Of a stretch of DNA of 64,000 bases, positions 25,636-34,411 are shown in pieces. Both the position numbers and the translations under genes were made by a program. Every line of letters begins with the position of its first letter. Positions within the stretch are counted from its first letter, which is position 1. Below the pieces are notes generated by a model, which worked only from the letters and a program-made list of their open reading frames with translations, did not search any database and had not been told where the DNA came from. Source of the DNA: Paraburkholderia adhaesiva (GTDB lineage Bacteria > Pseudomonadota > Gammaproteobacteria > Burkholderiales > Burkholderiaceae); the NCBI RefSeq assembly GCF_021390575.1, contig NZ_JAJEJQ010000002.1:682001-746000 (forward strand). The letters run 5' to 3'.

Positions 25636-27036
25636 CTACCTGGCCGACGGGCTGTCGGTCTGTCCGTCGACTGGCTCAGTGCCGTGTTGTTTGCCGCGGC
25701 GCCGTCCTGCGGCGGTTGTCATGGCAATCGCTGCCCCGGCCGCGAGCAGCACCGAACGCCATGGATGACGCTTGACGTACCGGTCGGCTGCAACGACCGT
25801 GCGGCCCGCGTGGACCAGCGTCAGTGCGGCGGCATACGTCGCGCCATCCTCCATTCTTTCGCCAGGCGTGTGCCGGGTTGATGTCCCAGCGCCGTCACGC
25901 TGCGCCAACTGGGTCTTTGTTGCGTTGCCCGGTGCCGTGGCCTGCAGCAGCGTTTCCGATGGTGCGTCAATCTGTCCCGATTCCCTTGCGGCAGACACGG
26001 GCACTTCGCCGGCGCCATCTACCGTGTTTCCGATCGGAACGGACGGGGCAGGGCCGGGCGCTGCCTGCCGCTCGGGCGGTTTGGCAATAGTGGACGCGGC
26101 CAGCACCGACGCAAGCTTGGCGCGGCAGCCCGGCTGCGTTTGTGTGAGGAAGCCCCAGGCGCCGCGCGGGTCGTGCAGGCGAGCGCGTGCTGCCGCGAAT
26201 TCCGCGCCGAGCAGCAGAACGGCTGCCGAAAAATACAGCCACATCAGCAGCACGGCGAGCGAGCCTGCAGCGCCGAACGCCGTCGCCATGCCCGCGTGGG
26301 CGAGGTAGAACGCAAATAGCTTCTTTCCCGTCGAAAAAAGCACTGCCGCGACGATTCCCCCTACCAGGGCGTTGCGCCAGGGCACCTTGGCGTCGGGGAG
26401 CAGGTGCAGCAGCGCGGCGAACGCGATGGTCAGCACGACCAGCCCGACGGCGAGTTGAAGCGGGTTTCCGATAATCAAAAAAGGCGAGTTGCCCAGCAGC
26501 CATCGGCCGACGAACATGACGGCGGTATCGAGCACGAGCGAGACAATCAGCAGGAACGCGACGCCGAGCACGAGCGAAAACGACACCAGCCGTGCCCGCA
26601 TGAGTGAAAGGACGCTCGACGTGCGCGTTCTGTCGGGCGGCCACACGACGTTGAGCGCGGAATGCAGCGAGGAGAATGTCGCGGAGGCCCCGACTACGAG
26701 AATCGACAGGGAGATGAGGGTCGCGATGCCGCTCGCGTTGCCCGCCCGGTAGGCGTTCGCGAGGATCGTCGTGATGGCGGCTGCTGCGTCGTCGCCGAGC
26801 ACCTTGTGGACCTGGTGAAAGAGCTCACCGCGCGCGGCATCGGCGCCAAAGAACCAGCCCGCCACGGCAATCACCATCACGAGCGTCGGTGCGAGCGAGA
26901 ACGCTGAGTAGAACGCAATGCTCGCGGCCATCTCGGGGCAGCGGTTGGCGAAGAACTGGCGGCACGCGCCGACGACCCAGGATGCCTCCTTGCGCGCGGC
27001 GGAATGCAGTCGTTCAGGTGAAAGCGTAGTAGCCAT
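25636..27036 (-). CDS. YihY/BrkB membrane protein with C-terminal DUF883-like anchor
   Basis: A 466-residue protein. Residues about 20-290 form a six-helix YihY/virulence factor BrkB domain (formerly called RNase BN in error): MAASIAFYSAFSLAPTLVMV, FSSLHSALNVVWPPDR and LLMWLYFSAAVLLLGAEFAA are typical. Then follow about 110 low-complexity residues and a C-terminal segment, AADRYVKRHPWRSVLLAAG with a trailing RRRG. That segment resembles the PW-containing membrane anchor of ElaB/YqjD (DUF883) proteins. ATG 27036 starts a good family match; the frame opens further upstream. It is divergent from the formate dehydrogenase operon. Function unknown. Confidence 0.87.
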   Translation of the reverse strand: MATTLSPERLHSAARKEASWVVGACRQFFANRCPEMAASIAFYSAFSLAPTLVMVIAVAGWFFGADAARGELFHQVHKVLGDDAAAAITTILANAYRAGNASGIATLISLSILVVGASATFSSLHSALNVVWPPDRTRTSSVLSLMRARLVSFSLVLGVAFLLIVSLVLDTAVMFVGRWLLGNSPFLIIGNPLQLAVGLVVLTIAFAALLHLLPDAKVPWRNALVGGIVAAVLFSTGKKLFAFYLAHAGMATAFGAAGSLAVLLMWLYFSAAVLLLGAEFAAARARLHDPRGAWGFLTQTQPGCRAKLASVLAASTIAKPPERQAAPGPAPSVPIGNTVDGAGEVPVSAARESGQIDAPSETLLQATAPGNATKTQLAQRDGAGTSTRHTPGERMEDGATYAAALTLVHAGRTVVAADRYVKRHPWRSVLLAAGAAIAMTTAAGRRRGKQHGTEPVDGQTDSPSAR

Positions 27037-27258
27037 GATGTCCGTTCCGCGATCGGCGTTTAAGGCGGTCCGCAGTCGCGTCGAGTAGCGCGGTGCGGGC
27101 CGGTTGCGGCGCAGCATGCCCCCCTCCAAGTCATCTCAATATAGCAAGCACAATTCCCGGCCGCACCGGCGGTGCCTGCCGGTGTCACGTTCAGTGATCC
27201 GGAGCCGAAATCTGCCTATACTTCTTAGACCCACAACTCGAATAGCCGAGGACACACC

Positions 27259-30200
27259 ATGCTGCAAATGTCCCGGCGTCAGTTCCTCAAGGTCACGGCG
27301 ACCTCGCTGGCTGGTTCCAGTCTTGCGCTGATGGGCTTCGCGCCCGACACCGCACTCGCCGAAGTCCGACAATACAAACTGGCGCGTAGCACCGAAACCC
27401 GCAACACCTGTCCGTATTGCTCGGTCGGTTGCGGCATCCTGATGTACGGTCTCGGGGACGGCGCGAAAAACGTCACCACGAGCATCTTTCACATCGAGGG
27501 CGATCCCGATCACCCGGTCAATCGCGGCACGCTGTGCCCGAAGGGCGCGAGCCTGATCGACTTCATCCACAGCGAGAGCCGCCTCAAATATCCCGAGTAT
27601 CGCGCGGCTGGCTCGAACGAGTGGAAACGCATTTCGTGGGACGACGCGCTCGACCGCATTGCGAAGCTGCTCAAGGACGACCGCGACGCGAATTTCGTCG
27701 AGAAGACCGAGGATGGCAAGACCGTCAACCGCTGGCTGACCACCGGCATGCTGGCCGCCTCGGCGGGCAGCAACGAGGTCGGGTATCTCACGCATAAAGT
27801 GGCCCGCAGCATGGGCCTGCTCGCGTTCGACAACCAGGCGCGTGTCTGACACGGCCCGACGGTGGCAGGTCTTGCCCCGACGTTTGGCCGTGGTGCGATG
27901 ACGAACCATTGGGTCGATATTCGCAACGCGGACGTGATTCTGGTGATGGGCGGCAATGCGGCCGAGGCACACCCGTGCGGTTTCAAGTGGGTCACAGAGG
28001 CTAAAGCGCACCGCAAGGCGCGGCTGATCGTCGTCGATCCGCGCTTCACGCGCACGGCGTCGGTGGCGGACTTCTACGCGCCGATCCGCAGTGGCACCGA
28101 CATTGCGTTCCTGGGCGGCATAATCAATTACCTGCTCACGAACGACAAGATCCAGCACGAGTACGTGAAGAACTACACGGACTTTACGTTCATCGTGCGC
28201 GACGATTTCGCCTTCAATGACGGCATTTTCTCCGGCTTCGATCCGCAGAAGCATTCGTATCCGGACAAGTCGTCGTGGAACTACGAGATCGGCGAAGACG
28301 GTTTTGTGAAGACCGACGAGACGCTGCAGAATCCGCGCTGCGTGTACAACCTGCTCAAGCAGCACTATTCGCGCTATACGCCCGAAATGGTGGAGAAGGT
28401 TTGCGGCACGCCGAAGGACAAGTTCCTGAAAGTGTGCGAGATGCTCGGCAGCACCTCGGTGCCGGGACGCGCGGGCACGATTATGTATGCGCTCGGCTGG
28501 ACGCATCACTCGGTCGGCTCGCAGATGATTCGCACCGGCGCGATGGTGCAATTGCTGCTCGGCAATATCGGTATTGCCGGTGGCGGAATGAATGCGCTGC
28601 GCGGCCACTCCAATATCCAGGGGCTCACCGATCTCGGGCTGATGTCGAATCTGCTGCCTGGCTACATGACGCTGCCGAACGAAGCCGAGCAGGACTACGA
28701 CGGCTACATCAAGAAACGCGCGCCGCAGCCGCTGCGGGCGAACCAGTTGAGCTACTGGCAGCACTACGGTGCGTTCTTCGTCAGCTTCATGAAGTCGTGG
28801 TGGGGCGATAACGCGACGAAGGACAACAACTGGGGCTACGACTACCTGCCGAAGCTCGACAAGCCCTACGACCTGCTCCAGACCATCGAGCTCATGCATC
28901 AGGGCAAGATAAACGGCTACATCTGCCAGGGCTTCAACGTGATGGCGTCGTCGCCGAGCAAGGCGAAGACCGTGGCAGCACTCGGCAAGCTGAAGTGGCT
29001 CGTCATCATGGACCCGCTCGCGACGGAGACGTCCGAGTTCTGGAAGAAGGTCGGCGACTTCAACGACGTCGATACGGCCTCGATCCAGACCGAAGTGTTC
29101 CGTCTGCCTACCACGTGTTTCGCGGAAGAAAACGGCTCGCTCGTCAGTTCGAGCCGCGTGCTGCAGTGGCACTGGAAGGGCGCCGAGCCGCCGGGCCAGG
29201 CCAGGAGCGATCTCGAGATCATGTCGGGCCTCTTCCTGCGCATACGCGCCGCGTACCAGAAGGATGGCGGCAAGTATCCCGATCCGATCGTCAAGTTGAG
29301 CTGGCCGTATTCCAATCCGTCGAGCCCGACACCCGAGGAAATCGCGAGGGAGTACAACGGCCGCGCGCTCGCGGACCAGACCGACCCGAAGGATCCGACC
29401 AAGGTACTCCTGAAGAAGGGCGATCAGCTTGCGGGCTTCGCTCAGTTGAAGGACGACGGCACCACGGCGAGCGGCTGCTGGATTTTCGCCGGCGCGTGGA
29501 CCCAGGCGGGCAACCAGATGGGCCGGCGCGACAATGCCGACCCCACGGGTATCGGCCAGACGCTGAACTGGGCGTGGGCGTGGCCGGCGAACCGGCGCGT
29601 GCTGTATAACCGTGCGTCGTGTGATCTCGCCGGCAAGCCATTCGACCCCACGCGCAAGCTGGTCGGCTGGAATGGCGCGACCTGGTCTGGCGCGGACATA
29701 CCCGACTTCAAGGTTGATGAGGATCCCGAACACGGCATGGGTCCGTTCATCATGAATCCGGAAGGCGTCGCGCGTTTCTTCGCACGCGACGGCATGAACG
29801 AAGGGCCGTTCCCCGAGCATTACGAGCCGTTCGAGAATCCGCTCGGCTACAACCCGTTCCATCCGAACAATCCGCAGGCCACGAGCAATCCTGCCGCACG
29901 CGTGTTCCCGGACGACCGCAAGACGTTTGCGACTGCGCAGTCGTTCCCGCACGTCGGGACCTCGTACCGGCTCACCGAGCATTTCCACTTCTGGACCAAG
30001 CACGCGCGTCTTAACGCGATCATCCAGCCGGAGCAGTTCGTCGAAATCGGCGAGGAGCTGGCGCAGGAAATCGGCGTTGCACGCGGCGAGCGCGTGAAGG
30101 TTTCGAGTAATCGCGGCCACCTGGTCGCAGTGGCCGTGGTCACGAAGCGCATCAAACCGCTCATCATCGACGGCAAGAAAGTGCACACGGTCGGCGTGCC

Positions 30201-30330
30201 GTTGCATTGGGGCTTCACGGGACTCACGAGACCGGGCTATCTGACGAATACGCTGACGCCGCCAGTCGGCGACGGCAATTCGCAGACGCCCGAGTTCAAG
30301 GCGTTCCTCGTGAAAGTGGAAAAGGCGTAA
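27259..30330 (+). CDS. fdnG: Selenocysteine formate dehydrogenase, alpha subunit
   Basis: A 1023-residue molybdopterin subunit, homologous to E. coli FdnG/FdoG, oxidising formate in the periplasm. A Tat signal opens the protein (SRRQFLKVTATSLAG). Residues about 50-100 hold a 4Fe-4S site (NTCPYCSVGCG, then CPKG). Residue 197 is TGA at 27847-27849, read as selenocysteine: downstream coding (HGPTVAGLAPTFGRGAM) continues in frame and matches the family, and a SECIS hairpin follows. Later motifs include NIQGLTDLG, YICQGFNV and CFAEENGSLVSS. A TATACT at 27217-27222 may be the -10 box. The gene leads an operon with beta and gamma subunits. Confidence 0.96.
27847..27882 (+). promoter_or_regulatory. 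UGA-Sec codon and bacterial SECIS hairpin
   Basis: TGA at 27847-27849 is followed 11 nt later by an upper stem: CGG (27860-27862) with CCG, a single unpaired T at 27863, GGCA with TGCC, and a five-base loop GGTCT (27868-27872). The unpaired U and GGUCU loop match the E. coli fdhF SECIS recognised by SelB. Lower pairs CG/CG extend from 27857 to 27882. Confidence 0.93.
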
Positions 30331-30340
30331 GGGGCGAGCT

Positions 30341-31282
30341 ATGGCACTTCAATCACTCGACATCCTGCGCATTTCGGCGACCACGACGCCGCCACCCGGC
30401 GTGCGCGAGCCGGGCGCGGGTCAGGTGGCGAAACTCATCGACGTCACCAAGTGCATCGGCTGCAAGGCTTGCCAGACAGCGTGCATGGAGTGGAACGACC
30501 TGCGCGACGAAATCGGCGTCAACACCGGTGTCTACGACAATCCGCACGATCTCACGGAGCATTCGTGGACCGTGATGCGCTTCACGGAGTACGACAATCC
30601 GAACGGCAACCTCGAATGGTTGATCCGCAAGGACGGCTGCATGCATTGCGCGGAACCGGGCTGCCTCAAGGCATGTCCTGCGCCGGGCGCGATCGTGCAG
30701 TACACGAACGGCATCGTCGATTTCCACGAGGAAAACTGCATCGGGTGCGGTTATTGCATCACCGGCTGCCCGTTCAATATTCCCCGGCTGTCGAAAAAGG
30801 ATCATCGCGTCTACAAGTGCACGCTCTGCTCGGACCGTGTAGGAGTGGGGCAGGAGCCCGCGTGCGTGAAGACCTGTCCCACAGGCGCGATCGTGTTCGG
30901 CACCAAGGAGGACATGCGCGAGCACGCCGCCGAGCGCATCGAGGACCTGAAGGAGCGCGGCTTCGAGAACGCGGGTCTGTACGATCCGCCGGGCGTGGGC
31001 GGCACGCATGTGATGTACGTGCTGCATCACGCCGATCGGCCGTCGCTCTATCACGGTCTGCCGGACAATCCGCGCATCAGTCCGTTCGTGCAGCTGTGGA
31101 AGGGCGTGGCGAAGCCGATCGCGCTGGCAGGCATTGCGTTCGCAGCGCTGATGGGCTTCTTCCACTACGCCACGAACGGCCCGAACGAAGTATCGGCCGA
31201 GGACGAAGAGGCGGCACGCGAGGAAGCGCGTCGTATCAAGGGCACCGACGGCAAAGGCGAGGAGCGCAACGATGAAAGATGA
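30341..31282 (+). CDS. fdnH: Formate dehydrogenase beta subunit (4Fe-4S)
   Basis: A 313-residue electron-transfer subunit also known as FdxH. It carries four cysteine clusters for four 4Fe-4S centres: CIGCKACQTACMEW, CMHCAEPGCLKACP, CIGCGYCITGCPFN, and CTLCSDRVGVG with CVKTC further on. A C-terminal TM helix (about 255-275, GIAFAALMGFFHY) anchors it to the membrane. It passes electrons from the alpha subunit to the gamma cytochrome. It begins 10 bp after the alpha stop and overlaps the gamma start by 11 bp, so the three subunits are one operon. Confidence 0.95.
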   Translation: MALQSLDILRISATTTPPPGVREPGAGQVAKLIDVTKCIGCKACQTACMEWNDLRDEIGVNTGVYDNPHDLTEHSWTVMRFTEYDNPNGNLEWLIRKDGCMHCAEPGCLKACPAPGAIVQYTNGIVDFHEENCIGCGYCITGCPFNIPRLSKKDHRVYKCTLCSDRVGVGQEPACVKTCPTGAIVFGTKEDMREHAAERIEDLKERGFENAGLYDPPGVGGTHVMYVLHHADRPSLYHGLPDNPRISPFVQLWKGVAKPIALAGIAFAALMGFFHYATNGPNEVSAEDEEAAREEARRIKGTDGKGEERNDER

Positions 31283-31895
31283 ACCGAATGTGATCGTGCG
31301 CTACACCGAAATCGAGCGCGCCAATCACTGGATTACCGCGATTGCGTTCATACTGCTTGCGCTATCCGGTCTCGCGCTGTTCCATCCAGCGATGTTCTGG
31401 CTCGCCGGGGTGCTGGGTGGGGGCCAGTGGGTCCGCACGCTGCATCCGTTCGTCGGCGTTGTGATGTTCGCGTCGTTCCTGGTTTTGGTGATGCGTTTCT
31501 GGCATCACAACTACCTCGACGAATCCGATATCCAGTGGCTCAAGCAGTACCGTGACGTGCTCGCCAACCGCGAGGAGAAACTACCGGCACCCGGCCGCTA
31601 CAATGCGGGCCAGAAGCTGTTATTCTTCACGTTGGTGGTTTGTCTCGTGTTGCTGTTCGCGAGCGGCATCGTGATCTGGCGGCGCTACTTCTCGGTCTAT
31701 TTTCCGATCGAGATTATCCGTCTCTCCTCGGTTGTGCATGCGATCGTGGCGTTCGTGCTGATTATCGCCATCATCGTTCACGCGTATGCGGGATTCTGGG
31801 TGAAGGGTTCGCTCGGCGCGATGACGCGGGGTACGGTGACGTGGGGGTGGGCGAGGAAGCATCACCCGCGCTGGTTCCGCGAGAGCATCAAGTAA
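31272..31895 (+). CDS. fdnI: Formate dehydrogenase gamma subunit, cytochrome b556
   Basis: A 207-residue membrane cytochrome with four TM helices. Candidate heme-ligand His residues lie in ERANHWITAIAF, RTLHPFVGVVMF, SVVHAIVAFVL and IIVHAYAGFWVKG. It receives electrons from the beta subunit and reduces quinone on the cytoplasmic side. The ATG overlaps the beta gene. A strong terminator-like hairpin lies 48 bp after the stop, before fdhE, and may limit transcription of the downstream sel genes relative to the structural genes. Confidence 0.94.
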   Translation: MKDEPNVIVRYTEIERANHWITAIAFILLALSGLALFHPAMFWLAGVLGGGQWVRTLHPFVGVVMFASFLVLVMRFWHHNYLDESDIQWLKQYRDVLANREEKLPAPGRYNAGQKLLFFTLVVCLVLLFASGIVIWRRYFSVYFPIEIIRLSSVVHAIVAFVLIIAIIVHAYAGFWVKGSLGAMTRGTVTWGWARKHHPRWFRESIK

Positions 31896-31943
31896 CAGGC
31901 ACGGTGCGTGCAGCCGCCTCCCCGGGCGGCCGCGCGTGCACGC

Positions 31944-31982
31944 AAGCCGCCGGCCCCGCAGGGCACGGCGGCTTTTTGTTTT
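31944..31982 (+). terminator. Terminator or attenuator between fdnI and fdhE
   Basis: An 8-bp stem (AAGCCGCC / GGCGGCTT) with a 15-base loop and TTTTTGTTTT. Because fdhE starts 15 bp later on the same strand, it probably acts as a partial terminator. Confidence 0.75.
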
Positions 31983-31996
31983 GGAGGCTATCAGTC

Positions 31997-32929
31997 GTGA
32001 CGCAACGCATCCTTGATCCCGGTGAGATTCAGGCGCTCGATCCGTCGGCGATTCCGCGTATCCGTCTACCCGAGCGCGCGACGCATTTTGCCGAGCGCGC
32101 CGCAAGGCTGCGCAAGCTTGCGGACCACAATCCGATCGGCGGATATGTGCGGCTGATGGCGGCGCTCGTCGACGCACAGCACAATGCGCTGGAGCACTTG
32201 AATGCGCAGATGCCCGCGCGTGACGCGATTGAGCATGCGCAACGCCATTCGATGCCGATCGTGCCCGCGCTGTCCGGCGCGCGCGATCCACAGTGGCGCG
32301 ACGTGCTGCGCCGGCTGATTGATCGCGTCGAAGCGGCAGGTGCGATTACGCCCGCGCTGGCCAAAGTGCTCGATACCCTGCGCGCAATGAGCGATGCAGA
32401 ACTCGATACGCAAGCCGATGCGTTGCTCGCACAGCGCTACGCCGAAATCGCACCTGCGACTGCACCGTTCATCATGGCCGCGCTGCAGGTGGTCTGGACC
32501 GACCTCGCGAGCCGGCTCGACGTAGCGGACGTGCCCTACGTCGACGCGCCCGGCGTGTGCCCTGTGTGCGGCGTGCCGCCCGTTGCGAGCATCGTGCGCG
32601 TCGGCGGCGCATTTCAGGGCTATCGCTATACGCAGTGCAGCCTGTGCGGTACAGAGGCGCACGTGGTGCGCGTGAAATGCACGAACTGCGATTCGACCAA
32701 AGGTATCGCCTATCACGGCATCGAGGGCGGCAGTCCCGCGCTGAAGGCCGAATCGTGCGACGAGTGTCACACGTACCGCAAGATCGGCTATCAGGAGAAG
32801 GATTTCGAATTCGAGCCGCTCGCCGACGATCTCGCGAGCCTCACGCTCGACCTCTTGATGAGCGATGCGGGCTACCAGCGCGCGAGCCCGAATCCGCTGT
32901 TGTGGCCGGAAGTGTCTGCCGAACAATAA
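31997..32929 (+). CDS. fdhE: Formate dehydrogenase accessory protein FdhE
   Basis: A 310-residue cytoplasmic chaperone needed for activity of respiratory formate dehydrogenases. It is an iron-binding, rubredoxin-like protein: two CxxC-type knuckles are visible in the C-terminal half (CPVCGVPP with CSLCGTE, and CTNCDS with CDECHTY). The helical N-terminal half is typical. The start is GTG 31997, supported by GGAGG at 31984; the open frame runs further upstream through fdnI and the terminator. It sits between the formate dehydrogenase genes and selA. Confidence 0.93.
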   Translation: MTQRILDPGEIQALDPSAIPRIRLPERATHFAERAARLRKLADHNPIGGYVRLMAALVDAQHNALEHLNAQMPARDAIEHAQRHSMPIVPALSGARDPQWRDVLRRLIDRVEAAGAITPALAKVLDTLRAMSDAELDTQADALLAQRYAEIAPATAPFIMAALQVVWTDLASRLDVADVPYVDAPGVCPVCGVPPVASIVRVGGAFQGYRYTQCSLCGTEAHVVRVKCTNCDSTKGIAYHGIEGGSPALKAESCDECHTYRKIGYQEKDFEFEPLADDLASLTLDLLMSDAGYQRASPNPLLWPEVSAEQ

Positions 32930-32944
32930 GTCAGCGAGCGCACG

Positions 32945-34411
32945 ATGAGCGAAACCGTGGGACATGAGGCAGCGCGGGACTCGGAGGCGTTGAACGCACT
33001 GCTCGCGAAGATGCCGTCGGTCGAGCGCGTGATTGCCTCTGCGCCGGCGCAACCGCTGATTGCGCTGTATGGGCGTACGCGGGTGCTGGCGGCCATTCGC
33101 GCGACACTCGACGGGTGGCGGCGGGGAACGCAGGCAGGCACGCTGGACATCGCCGCGGACGACACCGGACAGTTCGCGCCCGAGCGCGTTCTCGATGACG
33201 TCGCGCGTCTTCTGGACGCGCAAGCACAAAACCGTCTGCGTCCCGTGTTCAACCTGACCGGTACCGTGCTCCATACGAACCTCGGCCGCGCGATATTGCC
33301 CGACGATGCCGTGCGGGCGGTGGTGCAGGCGCTCACGCAACCCGTGAATCTGGAGTTCGATCTCGCAACGGGAAAGCGCGGCGATCGCGACGATCTGATT
33401 GACGACCTGATCTGCGAGCTAACCGGCGCAGAGGCCGCGACGGTCGTGAACAACAACGCAGCGGCCGTGCTGCTCTCGCTTTCCGCACTCGCCACGCGCA
33501 AAGAAGTGGTTGTGTCGCGCGGCGAACTGATCGAGATCGGCGGCGCGTTCCGTATTCCGGACATCATGGCCCGCGCGGGCGCGAGGCTGCGTGAAATAGG
33601 CACGACAAACCGGACGCATCCAAAGGACTACGAAGCAGCTATCAATGCGCGCACGGCGCTGCTGATGAAGGTCCACTGCAGCAACTATGCGATCAGCGGC
33701 TTCACGAAGAGCGTCGAAGTCGATGAGCTTGTGCCGATGGCTCGCGCGCACGGCTTGCCGGTCGCCGTGGATCTTGGCAGCGGTACGCTGACCGATCTCA
33801 CGCAATGGGGGCTACCCGCCGAGCCCACGGTGCGCGCGACCATCGAGGCCGGTGCAGACCTCGTGACCTTCAGCGGCGACAAGCTGCTCGGCGGGCCGCA
33901 GGCTGGACTGATCGTGGGCCGCAAGGAATTGATCGCCAGGATCAAGAAGCATCCTCTCAAGCGCGCACTGCGCGTGGGCAAACTCACGCTTGCTGCGCTG
34001 GAGCCGGTGCTGAAGCTCTACCAGGCTCCGGAATTTCTCGGTGAACGGCTCACGACGCTGCGTCTGCTGGCACGTCCCGCCACGCAGATGCACGAGGCCG
34101 CGACACGTGCGTCGCCGGTGCTGCAGCGCGCGCTGGGCGATGCGTATACGGTTGGCGTCGAACCGATGTTCAGCCAGATCGGCAGCGGCGCATTGCCCGT
34201 CGACGTGTTGCCGAGCAGCGGACTCGTCGTGCGTCACGCAGGCAAGGGCGGCAGCGGCCGCGCGCTAATGAAGCTCGAACGTGCATTGCGGGCGCTGCCA
34301 CGCCCCGTGATCGGACGCATCGCCGACGACGCATTACGGCTCGATCTGCGCTGCGTGGAAGCTGCGGACGAAGCGGCCTTCATTGCGCAACTCGCGGAGC
34401 TGCGCCTGTGA
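32945..34411 (+). CDS. selA: L-seryl-tRNA(Sec) selenium transferase
   Basis: A 488-residue PLP enzyme that converts Ser-tRNA(Sec) to Sec-tRNA(Sec) with selenophosphate as donor. Conserved stretches include FNLTGTVLHTNLGRA, VVNNNAAAVLL, SRGELIEIGGAFRIPDIM, EIGTTNRTH and the PLP-lysine loop TFSGDKLLGGPQAG, where Lys313 would form the Schiff base. It starts 15 bp after fdhE and overlaps the selB start by 4 bp, so it is co-translated with SelB. Confidence 0.96.
   Translation: MSETVGHEAARDSEALNALLAKMPSVERVIASAPAQPLIALYGRTRVLAAIRATLDGWRRGTQAGTLDIAADDTGQFAPERVLDDVARLLDAQAQNRLRPVFNLTGTVLHTNLGRAILPDDAVRAVVQALTQPVNLEFDLATGKRGDRDDLIDDLICELTGAEAATVVNNNAAAVLLSLSALATRKEVVVSRGELIEIGGAFRIPDIMARAGARLREIGTTNRTHPKDYEAAINARTALLMKVHCSNYAISGFTKSVEVDELVPMARAHGLPVAVDLGSGTLTDLTQWGLPAEPTVRATIEAGADLVTFSGDKLLGGPQAGLIVGRKELIARIKKHPLKRALRVGKLTLAALEPVLKLYQAPEFLGERLTTLRLLARPATQMHEAATRASPVLQRALGDAYTVGVEPMFSQIGSGALPVDVLPSSGLVVRHAGKGGSGRALMKLERALRALPRPVIGRIADDALRLDLRCVEAADEAAFIAQLAELRL

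Noticed and set aside
27136..30207. A 1023-codon open frame on the minus strand, opposite formate dehydrogenase alpha.
   Set aside because: It is an antisense shadow produced by GC-rich codon bias in the real gene. It has no family motif and is rich in Arg/His, and the plus-strand protein matches FdnG throughout.
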